A DNA stretch of 64,000 nt, from contig BEDY01000002.1 in assembly GCA_002335605.1 (NCBI GenBank), forward strand, positions 682,001 to 746,000, written 5' to 3'. The stretch comes from Prillingera fragicola (lineage: Eukaryota; Basidiomycota; Tremellomycetes; Trichosporonales; Trichosporonaceae). Shown one piece after another: positions 1 through 11,652 of the stretch. The position numbers and the translations under genes were made by a program. The notes beneath the pieces are model-generated. The model searched no databases, had not been told where the DNA came from, and saw only the letters and a list, made by a program, of their open reading frames with translations. Every line of letters begins with the position of its first letter. The first letter of the stretch is position 1.

Positions 1-3000
1 TGACTGACCGTTGTACATGGACGACCCACGGTCATTGTACGATTGAGGTGCGCGGTCGTTGTACGATTGGGGTGCGCGGTCGTTGTACGACGATGGGGGG
101 CCATTGCGGTCGTAACCGTACATCGATGTTGGCGCCTGGTGCTGAGGTCCGTCCAAGTACTGATCCCCGTTGCCGTTCGTGTCACCGCCGGGGCGTGGCA
201 CGGGGGGGAGAGCACGTGAGCCGGAGCGCGATACATCAGGTCGGCGAGAAGCAGAGTCATGGACGGGCTCTTCTTCATCAGACTCGTCCTCGTCGTCACT
301 CCACGGCTGATTGGACGGAGCTGGCTTGCCCTGACGCTTACCACCACCGGGAACATTCATCGCACGCTGCTGCTCGGCAGCCTGCGCCTCTGCCTTGGCA
401 CGACGCTCAGCAGCCGCCTTTGAAGGGGCAAAGGAAGACCGGACCTCTGGAATAGCCGCAGCAGCGCCACCAGCAGCAGCCAAGCCTGCGGCGGCAGCTG
501 CAATAGGGGCCGCGTTGGACGAAGTCTTAGTCTTGATGGGCGACGCGGGCGGCTGGTCGGCATAAGCCAGGTAGGCAGCGGCATCGCTTGCAATGTCGTG
601 TCCCGTGCTGGAAGGGGCCAAGTTGCCCGGAGGTGTAGTCTTGTTAATCGGAGCCTGCGCGTCGTTCGAGGGACGACCGCCCGTGGGCTGGGTCTCCTGA
701 GGTGCACGGGTGCCTTGCTGAGGCTGGCTATTGGACAAAGTGTCCTGCGATCCACGGCGAGGACCAGAAGCAACCTGGTGGAGACCCAGCTGCCCCATCC
801 TCGCCTCTGCCGAGTCGACCGAACGAGTGTGGCTGCTATTGCTAGTCGCAGGCTTGGGTGACAAAGCCTGAGGCTTACCCTGCGAATCAGTGCTGGCCGC
901 ACGAACGTTTCCAAAGGTGGGCAGCTGGCGGGCGCCAGAGGGACGGCGCGCTACCTCTGGGCGAGGCTGCTGCTGGTCTGGCGAAGCAGTCAACGCAGAG
1001 CGCATCGCGGGCTTGTCAACTGGCGACATGACAGTGGGCGAAGCCATGTTCGAGTTGGTCCTCGCCGCAGTGACAATAGGGGGTACAGCCTTGGTCGCCG
1101 GAGGAGGCACGGGTGGCGCAGGCTGCTGGGGGTCCTCCACCATGTTCATGAGGTACATGGCCGCAGGCTCATCACGCAGACCAGCTTGCAGGGGCTCAGC
1201 CGATGACATGCGCTGGGGCTTCGGAGCGTGCAGCTTGCTCGAGTTGCTGTTCTGGGATCCCTGGTGCGGTGATCCCATGACTGCGGCACCGGCAGCTGCA
1301 GCTCCAACGGCAGCAGCACCAGCGGCGAGAACCTTGGGCGACATTGTTGACTTCTGCGGCGACGTCTCCTGGGGCAACTGCGCGGGAATGGCCTGAGGAG
1401 GCGACTGTTGCTTCCGCATTGCTGGTTGCTCGAACTGCTGACCAGACGCCTGGCGCGCAGGCTGATACGCAGGAGACTTGTACGACTGCTGCTGACCACC
1501 AGCAAGCGGCTGGGCGGGAGGCTTTGAAAAGTCAACTGGAGGAGCACTGAAGTCTGACAACGTGGAGCTTGTTTCGGGGCCACCAAAGGTCTGGCCACCA
1601 GGGGTCGAGGCACCAGATCGGGAGGCGAAGTCATGCGAATCTTGACCATATGCAGCGCCGTTGACAGACGTAGGGGCGCTGGCGTTGGCGCTAGAGGCGT
1701 GGCTGGCACCAAGTGACGGGGCGAGACCGGAGGGCGTGCGCCCCGACTCTTGAGACCAGGCCGTTGGCTCTGTGCTGCGCGAGGCAACTGTCTCGGGGTG
1801 CGGGCTGGGCTGGAGTGCCACGGCCGGCGTTGGGAGAGTACCAACTGCCAGGTTTTCCGGTTTGTCTGCAATGGGCTGCAGATCGGATACCATCTGACCC
1901 TTGGGCTGCTCGGCGTGACCCGTACGAGAGGTCGAGTTGGTGCGCGACGCAGCGGCCGACTCGGTAATTGGCGTGAGAGCGCCACTGCGGGAGGACTCGT
2001 TGACAGGCTCCTTCGCCTCCTCGTTGAACGACAGAGGAGGCAGGCGGAAATCGTCCGACTTGGACTTTTCGACTCTCTTCTCGTCCTGCACCGGAGGCAG
2101 AGCGGCTGGGTGCTTCAGGCGTCGCTGTACCAGGCGGCAGAACTGCGCGCGAATACCAGGAGTGTTCAGACGGTGGTTAGCCATCTTGGCCTCATCCAAC
2201 GAGAGGAAGAGGTCGCCTCGCAGCTCGCCATGTGGGTACGCAAAGAACAAGCTCTTGGGGTCTTGCTCCTCCCATGTGTACTGGTTGGGGCGGCCGTAGA
2301 GGTGGAACGCGTCATGGAATGCAGTAATCCACTTCATCATGGTGCTCAACGGCGTCGAGGCAGGAGAGTCGTCCGGAGACTCGGGCATGATCTGTGCCCA
2401 TCCCGAGTCACGCAGGCCGCCCTCAATGCCGACAAGCTCGCCGCTGATACGACCCATAACCTTCATGAGATTAGACTGGGACATGATCTCGATATGTTCG
2501 GGGAACATGGCATAAACCTGGGTGACGTTCGTCATGGTGAGGACGGGGAGCGAGGTCGTCTTGTTCTTGGCGGTGCGAGGTTCGTTGTAGAAAGATGCCA
2601 TCGGTACGCCAGTGTTGGGCTCCTGGATCTGCTCGTGCTTGTCACCAGACAGACCAAAGAGAGAGCGGCGGCGAACTGAGCCGTCCACTTCTTCTGTGGA
2701 AACTGCTGCCGGGTCTGACAGCACCAGCCACAGACGGTGGTGCCAGTCGACGCTTCCCATCACACGCACGCGGACCCAGCCCTCGAAGCGACCGCGCACC
2801 AAGGGGGAGCGGGGCTCGCGCCTGCCGGAGCGGATGAGGTGCCCAGTGTAAATCTCCTCAAGACGCGAGCGCTCCCAGGCAGCGAGACGCAGGCCGGTTG
2901 ACCACTTGATCAGGTCAGTGTCGGTGGGGCATGAAAACAGCAAGCGGTTTGAGCCAGCCGTGTTGAGCGAAAACACATGGTTGTGCGGATGAGAGTCGGG

Positions 3001-4200
3001 GCGGTGCGGGGGAGGCGGCAGAGGATTGTAGAGCTCGAGTGACGAGTCGGTCACATTGAAGTACGTTGGAGGAACTTTGGCTCCAGCAGCGGCAGCCGCA
3101 CGAGTCTCCTTCATTGACCACATCGCTGGGATTGTCAGAGCACAACCTTGAAAATGCGCTTACAGAGAGAAGTGCCCGAAAGCTGAAGCCAGACAGAATC
3201 CCAGTCGTTTCCAGGACTGCCGGGATGGCCTTGCCTATCGCAGCGTCAGCACGGGGATATGACCTAAGTGAGTCTACTCACTTTGGCTGAGTTCCTGCAC
3301 TGGTCCGCGCGAAGATCATCTCCAGCTCTGGAGGACTTGCAACATACGTCTTGTGAGGCTGATACTGAATAAGCTCAAAGACCGGGTCAAACTCTTGCTT
3401 CCACTGCTGGCTGTCACCACCGGGGCCTCCAAGCCCGGTGCCAGGGGGAGGCGTCTTGCCACTGGTCCCATAGCTGGAGCTGCGCTGCTGCTGCTGTTGC
3501 TGGTTGACCGTCTGACGGGAACCTTGCTGCTGCTGCTGGGGACCAAAGTCACTGGAAGAGCCGGCAATCACACGGCCGTTTTGCTGGATAAAAGCACCGG
3601 GTTGTTGAGGATGCTGGCGCATCTGGGTGTTGTTGGATTGGTTCCCCTGTGGCGGGCCACTCATCGAGCTTCGGCCGTTGACAGAAAAGGTTGAAGAGGG
3701 ACGCTGCCGAGACTGCACGAAGCCGTCAGCACTAATCTCAACAGTGGGGACGGTGTGCGGATGCCAGGCACTGATAATAGCACAAGGACACCTGGCCACC
3801 TCGACCTCGACGACCACGACCATGTGCCTTCTCGTGAACGGTTGGTACCGTTGCTTGTCGGCGCAAGCATCGCTACCAGTTGCGAACTGAACGGGTGGCC
3901 GTCCGTCTGTGAATCCTTTCACAAACTTGTCCCCATCCATCCACAGCCTTCTCGGGCTCGAGCACTCACCTCGTCCTCGTCCTTGTCTTTTTTGCGACGA
4001 CCAAAGCCCAAGAATCCCGAGCGGCGCTTCTCCTTGACCGTCCCACTTGTTTCCGTCGTGTCTACGCTGTTGATGCTGGCCATTCTTTGGGGTGGTGCTC
4101 CGTGAGTGTATTGAGATGACTGCATGGAAGAGATGGAGGCACGGGCCGAGGCTGGCGCCTGCAGGGGCGATACCTGGGCCGATGACCTCCGTTTGAACAT
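1..4200 (-). CDS. Caf120/Skg3-family PH-domain protein (3' end outside window)
   Basis: Exons on the minus strand are 3970-4200, 3282-3712, 3164-3234 and 1-3125, and the last runs off the left edge still in frame. The first exon (77 aa) starts MFKRRSSAQ and carries a basic GFGRRKKDK stretch. A Q-rich linker leads into a PH domain from about residue 185, including WLQLSGTSLSMWSMKE and LLFSCPTDTDLIKWSTGLRLA, followed by the family signature EEIYTGHLIR and GRFEGWVRVRV. A second conserved block ends near LYGRPNQYTW, SLFFAYPHGELRG and FCRLVQRRL. The rest (about 700 aa) is low-complexity S/P/Q/A sequence with an acidic WSDDEDESDEEE patch. In yeasts Caf120 associates with CCR4-NOT and Skg3 is a bud-neck protein; which role applies here is unknown. 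The 38-nt third intron rejoins the PH-domain codons in phase. Family confidence is high; the exact C-terminus is not visible. Confidence 0.88.
31..90. repeat. 24-bp tandem repeat inside the Caf120-like gene
   Basis: Two near-identical 24-bp units and a half unit lie at 31-54, 55-78 and 79-90. On the minus strand they encode repeats of SYNDRAPQ in the tyrosine/asparagine-rich tail of the protein. The unit length is a multiple of three, so copy-number change would keep the frame. Confidence 0.85.
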
Positions 4201-4863
4201 GGCGGACAGGGAGGAGGAGGGACCTGTATGTCGAGGTGCAGTGCAGTTGTTTGCACAAGGAGGATGACGAATGGAGTGTGCAAAGACTGCAAACTAAATC
4301 CTATTTGCTGCACGCCTCGGATAATGACCTGGTATGGTGTGTTACTGCTTGTGGATGTGGAGAGCGAGGACAAGGAAGCGAGTGGTGGAGACGCAGGGGC
4401 CAGTTCATCGTTGCGAATCCTCTCTTTCTGGTGATCTGCCGGTCAAAATGACGCCGATTGGGAGGGGAAGCCCAGGCACCACCCTGGCTGGCAAAAAAAA
4501 ACCACCCATCAGCACCGCCACCCGACGCACCCAGGAGCGGGCAGACCCCGCCAAAGCGTGCATCCAGGCGGATGCCTTCTGGGGTGGTCGCTCGTTGCTC
4601 CGCCCTCGGTTTCCGTCCCTGTGTGCTGCCGGCCACTCGCGCTAACCACCGCCCACCGGGTGGCCACTGCTGCCGCTCACACGGCTGCTGCGGTCATGTG
4701 TCGCTCCTCGCACACCGCTCCCAACAACTCTCAACAGGCCATCAGCTTCAGCCTTGGGCCTTGGGACCAGACGCCAATCTATCATGCATAACCTTGCCAG
4801 TGCTCCGAAGCATCGCCTCTAGAAGCTCCCGCACCTCGTGCACAATCTATAGCTGTTGCCCAC
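4201..4863. other. Intergenic: Caf120-like promoter and ERG27-like 3' end
   Basis: This 663-bp stretch separates two minus-strand genes, holding the 5' leader of the Caf120-like gene and the terminator region of the Erg27-like gene. An A-run near 4492-4502 is the only low-complexity feature I noticed. No gene is supported here. Confidence 0.6.
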
Positions 4864-6204
4864 TCAGCCTTCCCGCCGATGCCAGTCGAGCCGAATGTCC
4901 TCGCAATGCTTGGCCGCTGCCCGTGCAACCTCTGCCTGCTTGTCCCACTCGTCCACCTCTCCGTACTTGACTGCAGGCGTCTTCCACCGCCGGCTCACCA
5001 CATGCAGTTTGGGCGCTGGTAATTTGGAGGCAGGCAACAAGAACGAGTTGGCAATGAATGCCGCATACAGCATTGGTGCAGCTCCTGCACTGGCCCATAC
5101 AGGGTGGTGAGGTGAACCGAGAACATGGGCAACGTAAAAGGACAGCCAGTAGCACGCCCATTTGATGCTCACGAGCCATGCCCACGCGCCGAGCCCGCCC
5201 TTGGCAATGTTGGTGGACACGCAGCCAGGCTCTGCGACAATGCACCGAATGGGGCGCTCACCAGTGCCCAACTCCTCGTCGAGCTGGGTAATGACGAGAT
5301 CTCCCATGTACTTTGACGCACGGTAAGACATGTCATACTTGAGCAGCTCGAGGTCGTCCAAGGGGTTTGCGTTAAGTCCTTCGGCCTCGGCCTCTATGGA
5401 CGACGTGTAGACGACGCGAGGTTCAAAGGGGAGAGAGCGGGGCGATTTGCGGAGATGGGATGCAAGCTCCTTGGCCTTTTGGTTAGCAAGCTTCAAGGAG
5501 GTCAAACTCACCATGAGGTATGGCGCAAGGACGTTGATACTCCAGACACGTCCGCGCTCTCCGTCGGCGGTCAACTCGCCAACCTTTTCCGTGTTGTACC
5601 GGGGGTGGTGCAACGCGTAGATGTAGCCGTCGGTGAGGATCTGCCAAATGAACTGGGGAATCACAACTTGAGTGAAAGCCGCGTAGCCGGCATTCAAGAA
5701 CAAGCTCGTGATGTAGGGGTAACGCGCCTTGACGCGTTCAACAAAGGAAAGAATGCCGCGCTTGCCTCCAATAGACTCTAGATCGATGAGCTCATATTCC
5801 ACGCGCAGCGACTCTTCCCATCCTTCCGGAACACTTTGTCCATCTTTTCTGCGCTTGGCGAGGTCCCTGGTATGCTGCTCCAAGATCTTGTTGCGCGCTT
5901 CGATGGCGTTTGCTTCGGACCGACACGCGAGAACGAGGGTGAGGGATGGATGCGGTGTGGGCATCACGCCTTCCGAAGCATCTCCATCGCGAGCACCAAC
6001 AAGAGCAGGAGCCATTGCAGTAGCTTGGGGCACGGCTGCAGGGATCGCGGTGCCAGACGGGACCGACAGGTTTGCCAGGAGCGCATGGCAAATGCCCAGG
6101 CCAAAGCCACTGAGTACGTCAGCTGTGTGTAGGGTTGTGTATGCATACCTGTTGGCGCCGGTGACAACAGCGATGACGCGATTCTCTTCTGATGTGGAGC
6201 CCAT
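4864..6204 (-). CDS. ERG27: 3-keto-steroid reductase (Erg27-like short-chain dehydrogenase)
   Basis: Exons are 6149-6204 and 4864-6109 with a 39-nt intron, giving 433 aa. The intron interrupts the cofactor motif: the spliced sequence reads VVTGANSGFGLGI (residues 13 on), the TGxxxGxG Rossmann signature, whereas reading through it gives nonsense residues. Further SDR marks are VLACRS, the LFLNAG stretch, the catalytic YRASK (YxxxK) and VAEPGCVSTNI. A long hydrophobic stretch after that (WLVSIKWACYWLSFYVAHVL) fits ER or lipid-droplet membrane association. Erg27 reduces the 3-keto sterol during C4 demethylation in ergosterol synthesis. The start MGSTSEENRV is chosen because it gives the usual short N-terminus before the Rossmann motif; an upstream in-frame start exists only as non-conserved sequence. 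It could be another sterol-type SDR, but the C-terminal layout favours Erg27. Confidence 0.85.
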   Translation of the reverse strand: MGSTSEENRVIAVVTGANRYAYTTLHTADVLSGFGLGICHALLANLSVPSGTAIPAAVPQATAMAPALVGARDGDASEGVMPTPHPSLTLVLACRSEANAIEARNKILEQHTRDLAKRRKDGQSVPEGWEESLRVEYELIDLESIGGKRGILSFVERVKARYPYITSLFLNAGYAAFTQVVIPQFIWQILTDGYIYALHHPRYNTEKVGELTADGERGRVWSINVLAPYLMVSLTSLKLANQKAKELASHLRKSPRSLPFEPRVVYTSSIEAEAEGLNANPLDDLELLKYDMSYRASKYMGDLVITQLDEELGTGERPIRCIVAEPGCVSTNIAKGGLGAWAWLVSIKWACYWLSFYVAHVLGSPHHPVWASAGAAPMLYAAFIANSFLLPASKLPAPKLHVVSRRWKTPAVKYGEVDEWDKQAEVARAAAKHCEDIRLDWHRREG

Positions 6205-6601
6205 TTTGGTCGAGATGCCGTCTATATGGGTAGAACAAACGCGTGACGAGAAGGTGGACAACGTTGTCAACATTTATCATCTTGATGGCACGACAGTCAG
6301 CCGTGCCTGAATGGTTGTCTGGTGGCAAAGGCAGCGCTGCAAAGGCGCTCGACTGATGCCTCTAGGCATTCAGCAGAGGAGCCAGTGCAGGAGATCAGAA
6401 ATGTGATACTGCTTGCACGAGTGTATCTCATTCATCTCAATGCATTTATGCACAGCTTGTCACTGCATGGACTACTGGCATTCTAAGCGTCATGGCCGTA
6501 TGATGAATCTGCCACGCGAGCCGGAACCAAATTCCCATTGACCTCCTCTTGAACACTTCCTTCAGCATTAAGCATCGATCACCACAAGCACATCAACAAC
6601 C
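6205..6601. promoter_or_regulatory. Divergent promoter between ERG27-like and LSM3
   Basis: These 397 bp lie between two divergently transcribed start codons, so they must hold both promoters and both 5' leaders. I saw no clear TATA box or repeated operator-like motif. Confidence 0.5.
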
Positions 6602-7142
6602 ATGGACGACGCAGTCAACGCCTCGATCTCCGAGCCCCTTGACATTGTCAAGCTCGCTCTCGGCGAGTGAGTGATCCATCTTTACAGGCGATCCTAGCCC
6701 CTCCGTCCGGCTGTGAGCTGATTCCCTTAGGCGGGTGTTCATCAAGCTTCGCGGCGACCGTACCGTCACTGGCACTCTCCACGTAAGTGTGAAGCCCTCT
6801 AGATGGACAACAGTCTCAGCTTGTTTGAACGGGATGCTTTTCTAGGACAATTGGCGACGTTGAAGTGGAAGCTGATGCGCAGGCCTACGACGCACACATG
6901 AATCTCGTTCTCTCGAGCGTCGAGGAGACAATACACGTTGTGGACATTGCCGACGACGGAAGCCCCAAGCAGCCTCGTGTGCGTTCAATTTACTGCATCA
7001 TGGTCATGTGCTGACCCTGCAGATTGACAAGCGCAGCATGGAGATGCTCTTTGTGCGCGGCGATGGTGTTATTCTGGTGAGCAGAGACTTGGCTTTGGTG
7101 TTGGTGGCTTGCTGACATTGTCAGATCTCTCCCTCGCAATAG
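6602..7142 (+). CDS. LSM3: U6 snRNA-associated Sm-like protein LSm3
   Basis: Five exons (6602-6666, 6731-6782, 6883-6978, 7023-7076, 7125-7142) encode 94 aa. The Sm1 motif is seen in ERVFIKLRGDRTVTGTLHAYD and AHMNLVLSS, and Sm2 in MLFVRGDGVILISP, which is the standard LSm3 layout and length. LSm3 is part of the LSm2-8 ring on U6 snRNA and the cytoplasmic LSm1-7 ring that promotes mRNA decapping. The second intron (100 nt) has an early AG at 6843-6844 that would lead to a stop after a few codons; the later AG at 6881-6882 restores the Sm fold. The last exon is only 18 nt, the kind of small gene an ORF scan misses. Confidence 0.93.
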
Positions 7143-7396
7143 AAGACGTAAAGAAGGACACGATGAAGCAGTGTACAGTGGCGATGCATCATATACCCTT
7201 ATCCGCCGCAGCGAGCCGTTCAGCCGCGAGTCACAACCTGGGCGTGACCCTAATGGCATTGATTGGGCCAGGCAGAGCATCGAGATGTGCAAGGTGGAGT
7301 GGCAATGTACATATGAAGTGCAAGATGCGGCTACTACAGGAATATGCGACTACAACGACGTGCCCAAGGTGTGGAACCGAAACGACCTGATAAGCA

Positions 7397-8332
7397 CTAT
7401 GCCCGACCAGCATCCATGGTATATGACCCGTTGCCCTCGTACTCGTCATTGCCTTCTGCAAACTCGCTGTCGTCCTCATCGTTGTGATTGTTCCTCATGT
7501 CGTCTTCAAAGCCCTCTTGGCGCCGCACCTTGATCTGCGTGAGCGGCAGGCCGTTGCCCATGTCGGCTCGCTCCGACGCGTAAACAGTGTTGGCAGCGTA
7601 CGCCTCGTCCGTGTCAAACATGTCGTCGTCCGAGTCCACATGTGCGCGCGCGTACCGCGCCGCAGCCTGGGAGCGTCCGAGGTCGTCGTCGATAAACTGG
7701 GTGCCATCACGGGCCCTGCCAGAGAGGCCAAGCATGGCGAACCTTTGAGCGGTCTGATTGTCAAAGTCGCGCTCGCCCAGTGCAATGCTTTGTGATATTG
7801 GCCTGATAAAGTTAGTCAACAGTCTCGTGGATGAGGTTTGCACTTACAGCACGAGTGAGTTTGGCGCCAGGTTTGCCTCGCCGAGACGGATGCTTTCAAG
7901 TGCCCTCGCCTTGCCGCTACGTGTTGGTGGAGATGTTGCAAGGGGACCGCTGTCAGTAAGACTCATGGATCCCACTTTTTCGGCCATGAGTTCCTGTTCG
8001 CGCGCCAGCAGAGATTCGCGCACAGCGAGCAGGCGCTCGCGCATGGGGTCCTCGCCGCCAGCGCTGGGCGAAGTCGATGTTGATGTGGCGCCTAGAGGAT
8101 TGGCATTTGTGGGTGCGGCGCTCGAGCCTGCTGCGCCCGTGGGCGAAACGGCCATGCCAATACCGCGTGACGCCGAGGGGCTCGTACTGAACAGTGCGCT
8201 CGAGAGAACACGCTCGTTGCGCGCGAGACGGTCACGAACCTCGGCAAGCGAGAGGTGCGAAACGTCGTCGGCGCCGTTGAGAGAGCCGCGTGGACGCCGT
8301 CCAGGCACCCGGACGGGGGTTGCGGATGGCAT
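7397..8332 (-). CDS. Conserved-looking protein of unknown function
   Basis: Exons 7848-8332 and 7397-7802 are joined by a 45-nt intron and give 296 aa. I do not recognise it. The N-terminus has a basic GRRPRGS patch, then SHLSLAEVRDRLARNERVLSS, which looks like a short amphipathic helix, and an RERLLAVRESLLAREQELMAEK helix predicted to coil. The second exon encodes PISQSIALGERDFDNQTAQRF and a very acidic tail (DDDMFDTDEAY, NDEDDSEFAEGNDEYEGN). No signal peptide or membrane segment is visible. The first ATG is used; an in-frame extension upstream begins with TTG. It faces LSM3 tail-to-tail with 254 bp between stop codons. A nuclear or cytoskeletal adaptor is possible, but nothing in the sequence decides this. 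Confidence 0.75.
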
Positions 8333-9030
8333 GGATGGTTGTAGGAGCGTGATAGAGAGTGGCAATGAAGGTTTAGGAGACCGGTGGTTGATGGTTGTAG
8401 TTGCTGTTGATGGTGGTCGCGCTTTATACCAGTCGTGGTTCGGTCAGCGGCGTCATCGGGTGGCGGTGGTGTAAGGACGAATTGCCCGGTGACCTGGTGA
8501 TTTCAGTTAGGCTCGAGATTGTCGTTTCAATAGGCGCGGGAACGCCAATTTGGGACAAACATCCGTTTAGGCGGGGAAATGGTCAACCTTGAAGTGGCAG
8601 AGATGGTGTGGCTCAAACTAACACTTCCTTTCGTTTACGTTTAGCTCTACAACAACGATTGCTGGATTGGTTACAAGTGCTACTATCTAAGACGTCAAGT
8701 CACCTCGCGCGCCACTGATAATTGGTGGCTGAATCCCCGTCCAGTCCCACTTGACAGCCACCGTCGGCCAGCCAAGGCAGCCACAGGCGAGTCGAAACTT
8801 ATTTGCAAACGAGGATGGAACAACGCCGTCCTGTACTATCCAAGGAGACAGAGTAAATGAAGATGAGTTGGACCTCCCAATGAGTCCTTTGGAGCCCGAA
8901 CCTGTTTTACTGTGATATGCTGTATATGTTATGCTATGGATGAAACTCTACGATGCTAAGGATGAAACTCTACGATGATGGGTGCGCTTTGCTCTAAGCT
9001 TGCGCGGGGCTTGTGTTGGTCAGGCCGCAG
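8333..9030. other. Intergenic between unknown protein and NCS1 permease
   Basis: About 700 bp between two minus-strand genes: promoter of the 296-aa protein and 3' region of the permease. It contains a short direct repeat near 8938-8977 and no gene I can support. Confidence 0.6.
8938..8977. repeat. 18-bp direct repeat downstream of the permease gene
   Basis: The 18-bp unit GGATGAAACTCTACGATG occurs at 8938-8955 and again at 8960-8977, separated by CTAA. It lies just past the permease stop codon, so it would be in its 3' UTR or terminator region. Function unknown. Confidence 0.8.
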
Positions 9031-10740
9031 CTACCGTCCAATGTACTTGATCTCAAGGTAACGAAAAACGGGGTAGGTGACTGCGGTAAAGCCGAGTGCC
9101 AGCTCCCACCCGAGATCACCTCCCATGGGACCAACGTGCTTGCCAATGGGTCCGGTGAACCAAATCTGCGACATTCCAAGAACGGCACCGCAGACGCCAA
9201 AGGGAAAGGCGGCCATCGCAGCATAGCCAATTGGAAGACGAGAAGGTCGGTTCCAAGTTGTCTTGGCCTCATAATTGGCGTAAGAGCGTTTCCTGAAGAT
9301 GACATGCTCCTCGATGATGACGGCAACGAACATTGAAAGCCAGTATCCTGCACGTGGTCAGCAATGTCTCCAAAGAAGACAAACTATAACTCACCAAGAA
9401 TGGACAAAAAGTGCTTCAATGTGGAAGCAAAAGCATCAGCTCCCACAATCGAGAGGGGGATGTAAATGGCGGTGATCACAAGGGGCCAGACGAAACGGGG
9501 AATGACCTGAAGGTAGTGGGTGATGACCGAGATGGACATGCCCATCGAGTAGACATTGACAATGTTGTTGGCAACGACAGACAGAACCAGAAGAACCATG
9601 ATAAACTTGCCACCGCCTCCCATCGGTGGAACGAGTACCGCGTGAATAAGGCCGCCAAGCTCGTGGGTGTTGTACATGCTCGACCAATTGACAATGGCGC
9701 CCGTAGCACCCACAGCCGAGCCAGCAAGGGCAGCAGCAGCAATGGCAGCGCCAAGCCACATGGCAAGGAGACAGGGCACAGCAATTCCGAGATAGGTCCA
9801 GGTGAAGACTTGCCAGGCGGGTGCCTCGGCAGGCATGTAGACGTTGTAGTCAGAGGCGAGGGACACCCAGCCAATGCAGAAGCCCCAGATGGTGCTGCCA
9901 AACGACAGCACCGCAGCCGCCTCTGCCTGCCCAACAGGCATCGGGGTGTTGACAAGGTGCTTGGCAGCAACTCCGACCATGACCAGGAAGGTGATAAACG
10001 TAGGGATCCACGCGTACTGCTCAAAGCGGTGGACATGCTTGTATCCAAACAGACCGAGAATGAGGGTGCAAATGGCAATGACCACGACACCCACAGCGGC
10101 GGAGAAGGTCCAGTCGCCTACGGCGCAAAGACACTGGGCGCCAGCAATAGTATTGGCAGTCGCCCAGCCAACACAGGCGACGCAGTTGAGGAAGGCGACC
10201 CCCTTGGATCCCCAGTAGCCCCACGAGTAGCGCGACGAGGTCATCTGGCGGAGACCGAGTTTGGGTCCCAAGGTGGACGCAAAGGCAGGAAAGCAGGAAC
10301 CAAGAATGACAAAGAAGAAGATGGTGAGCCTGTAAGCCTGTCAGCACAAGAACCGATCACGGTGCTTACATTGAGTCACCGAGGCCCATGTTGAACGCCA
10401 ATGGACCAAGGATGCCCACGCCAAAGGTGGGAAGCACGCAGTTGGCCGAAGCCCACAAAGTGAGGTTTCCCCAAAGACGACGATCAGGGCGGTCATTCTC
10501 GGGAACGCGTTCAATGCCACGCTGTTGATGTCAGTCTAGGTCACTTGCTTGGCTGAAGTCACTTACAGCCTCTATACCCAAGGCGTGCTCGAGCTTGAGA
10601 TTGTAGTGATTGAACTTTGCCAGGAGGCCCACCGGGGGCTCAATCTCCTTGAGCTCGTCCGAAGCCACAGACTCGTCACAGCTGGCTGTTGCTGTGGAGC
10701 TCTCGGCCATTGGCAGCTGCTTCTCAATGTCGGTAGTCAT
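9031..10740 (-). CDS. NCS1-family purine/cytosine permease (Fcy2-like)
   Basis: Four exons (10567-10740, 10370-10521, 9395-10329, 9031-9347) encode 525 aa with about twelve hydrophobic segments. Recognisable NCS1/Fcy2 blocks include the N-terminal RVPENDRPDRRLWGNLTLW, the LPTFGVGILG turn in TM1, GPKLGLRQMTSSRYSWGYWG, the AGAQCL stretch, and SLASDYNVYMP with SWVSLASD-type substrate-site residues in TM6. The C-terminus ends FRYLEIKYIGR. Such permeases import cytosine, adenine, guanine or hypoxanthine with protons at the plasma membrane; exact substrate cannot be read. An ORF scan breaks the protein because three short introns interrupt transmembrane codons; all junctions keep frame. The 912 bp upstream hold only its promoter and the Mpv17-like gene's 3' end. 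Confidence 0.9.
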
Positions 10741-11652
10741 GGCGAGGAGGAGCGGGGAGGGAGTGTCGAGTCTGTCTAGTCAGCAAGTGGCTGACCACAG
10801 CTGAGAGTTGGGCAGGGCACCAAAGATGGAGCAATGCCAACCAAGAATTTGGATCTGTAATTTGGCTTGGCTCAGAGCACAGTTTACGCGTCCCAGGGTG
10901 TAAGTTATCTCGCAGTCAGGTTCGGGGCTTACGTCCGTCCGACGATTCCAGCTGGCATGCAGACATTCAGACGCTTTCATGCTTCTTTAGCCTGTTCTGC
11001 ATATTCGAGACAATAGCTCTACCATACTTGTGTGCACAAGTGGCCTTGTGGGAACGCGCTGGCTGTTCAGATGTGTTGCAGAAAACACAGGTGGAGGCTG
11101 TTCTCGTACTCTAAATTTTGGTGGTGGCAACAACAACAGGGTCCAAGATGTGCACGTGACTGTTCACGCCGTGTATGCCGCGTCATGTCGGGTTTACGAG
11201 TTTCGGCCGCCAGAGCAACATTTGGTACTGCTAGGGCGGCGTTGGTATTGTAGTCTGCCAGGCTGGCCAAAAGAAACAAAGATGGAGAGTGTAAACGATG
11301 TGCGGCTCACGTTGTCGGAGGCCGATTGCAATCAGTAGATAAAGACGCCCAGGGGATGTTCCCACGATCCGCATATACACTTCACCAAGTGTCCAGAAGG
11401 GAGCGACCGATACGAGCGGGGTTGTCACCTACGCAGCTTTGCCAGGCGTATTCATCATTCCCATCAACCCGGGCTTGTCGGATCAGGAACCTACACAGTC
11501 CTAATCACCGTCACTGCCGGGGAGATAGGACGCTCGCGTGGTGCGTGATCACTGTACATTGGGTGCACGCATGCCTGCAAGGAAGAAAATCCATCTATTT
11601 GGGACCGTCTGCCTTGACAGTCGGTCAGCAACGTCCCCATATAGTTTGACCA
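10741..11652. other. Intergenic upstream of the permease
   Basis: This 912-bp region precedes the permease start and follows the Mpv17-like stop codon, both on the minus strand. I see no coding pattern, repeat or RNA gene in it. Confidence 0.55.

Noticed and set aside
9411..10394. 327-codon plus-strand frame opposite the permease
   Set aside because: It is antisense to transmembrane coding sequence, has no domain, and starts without a plausible promoter or homologous content.
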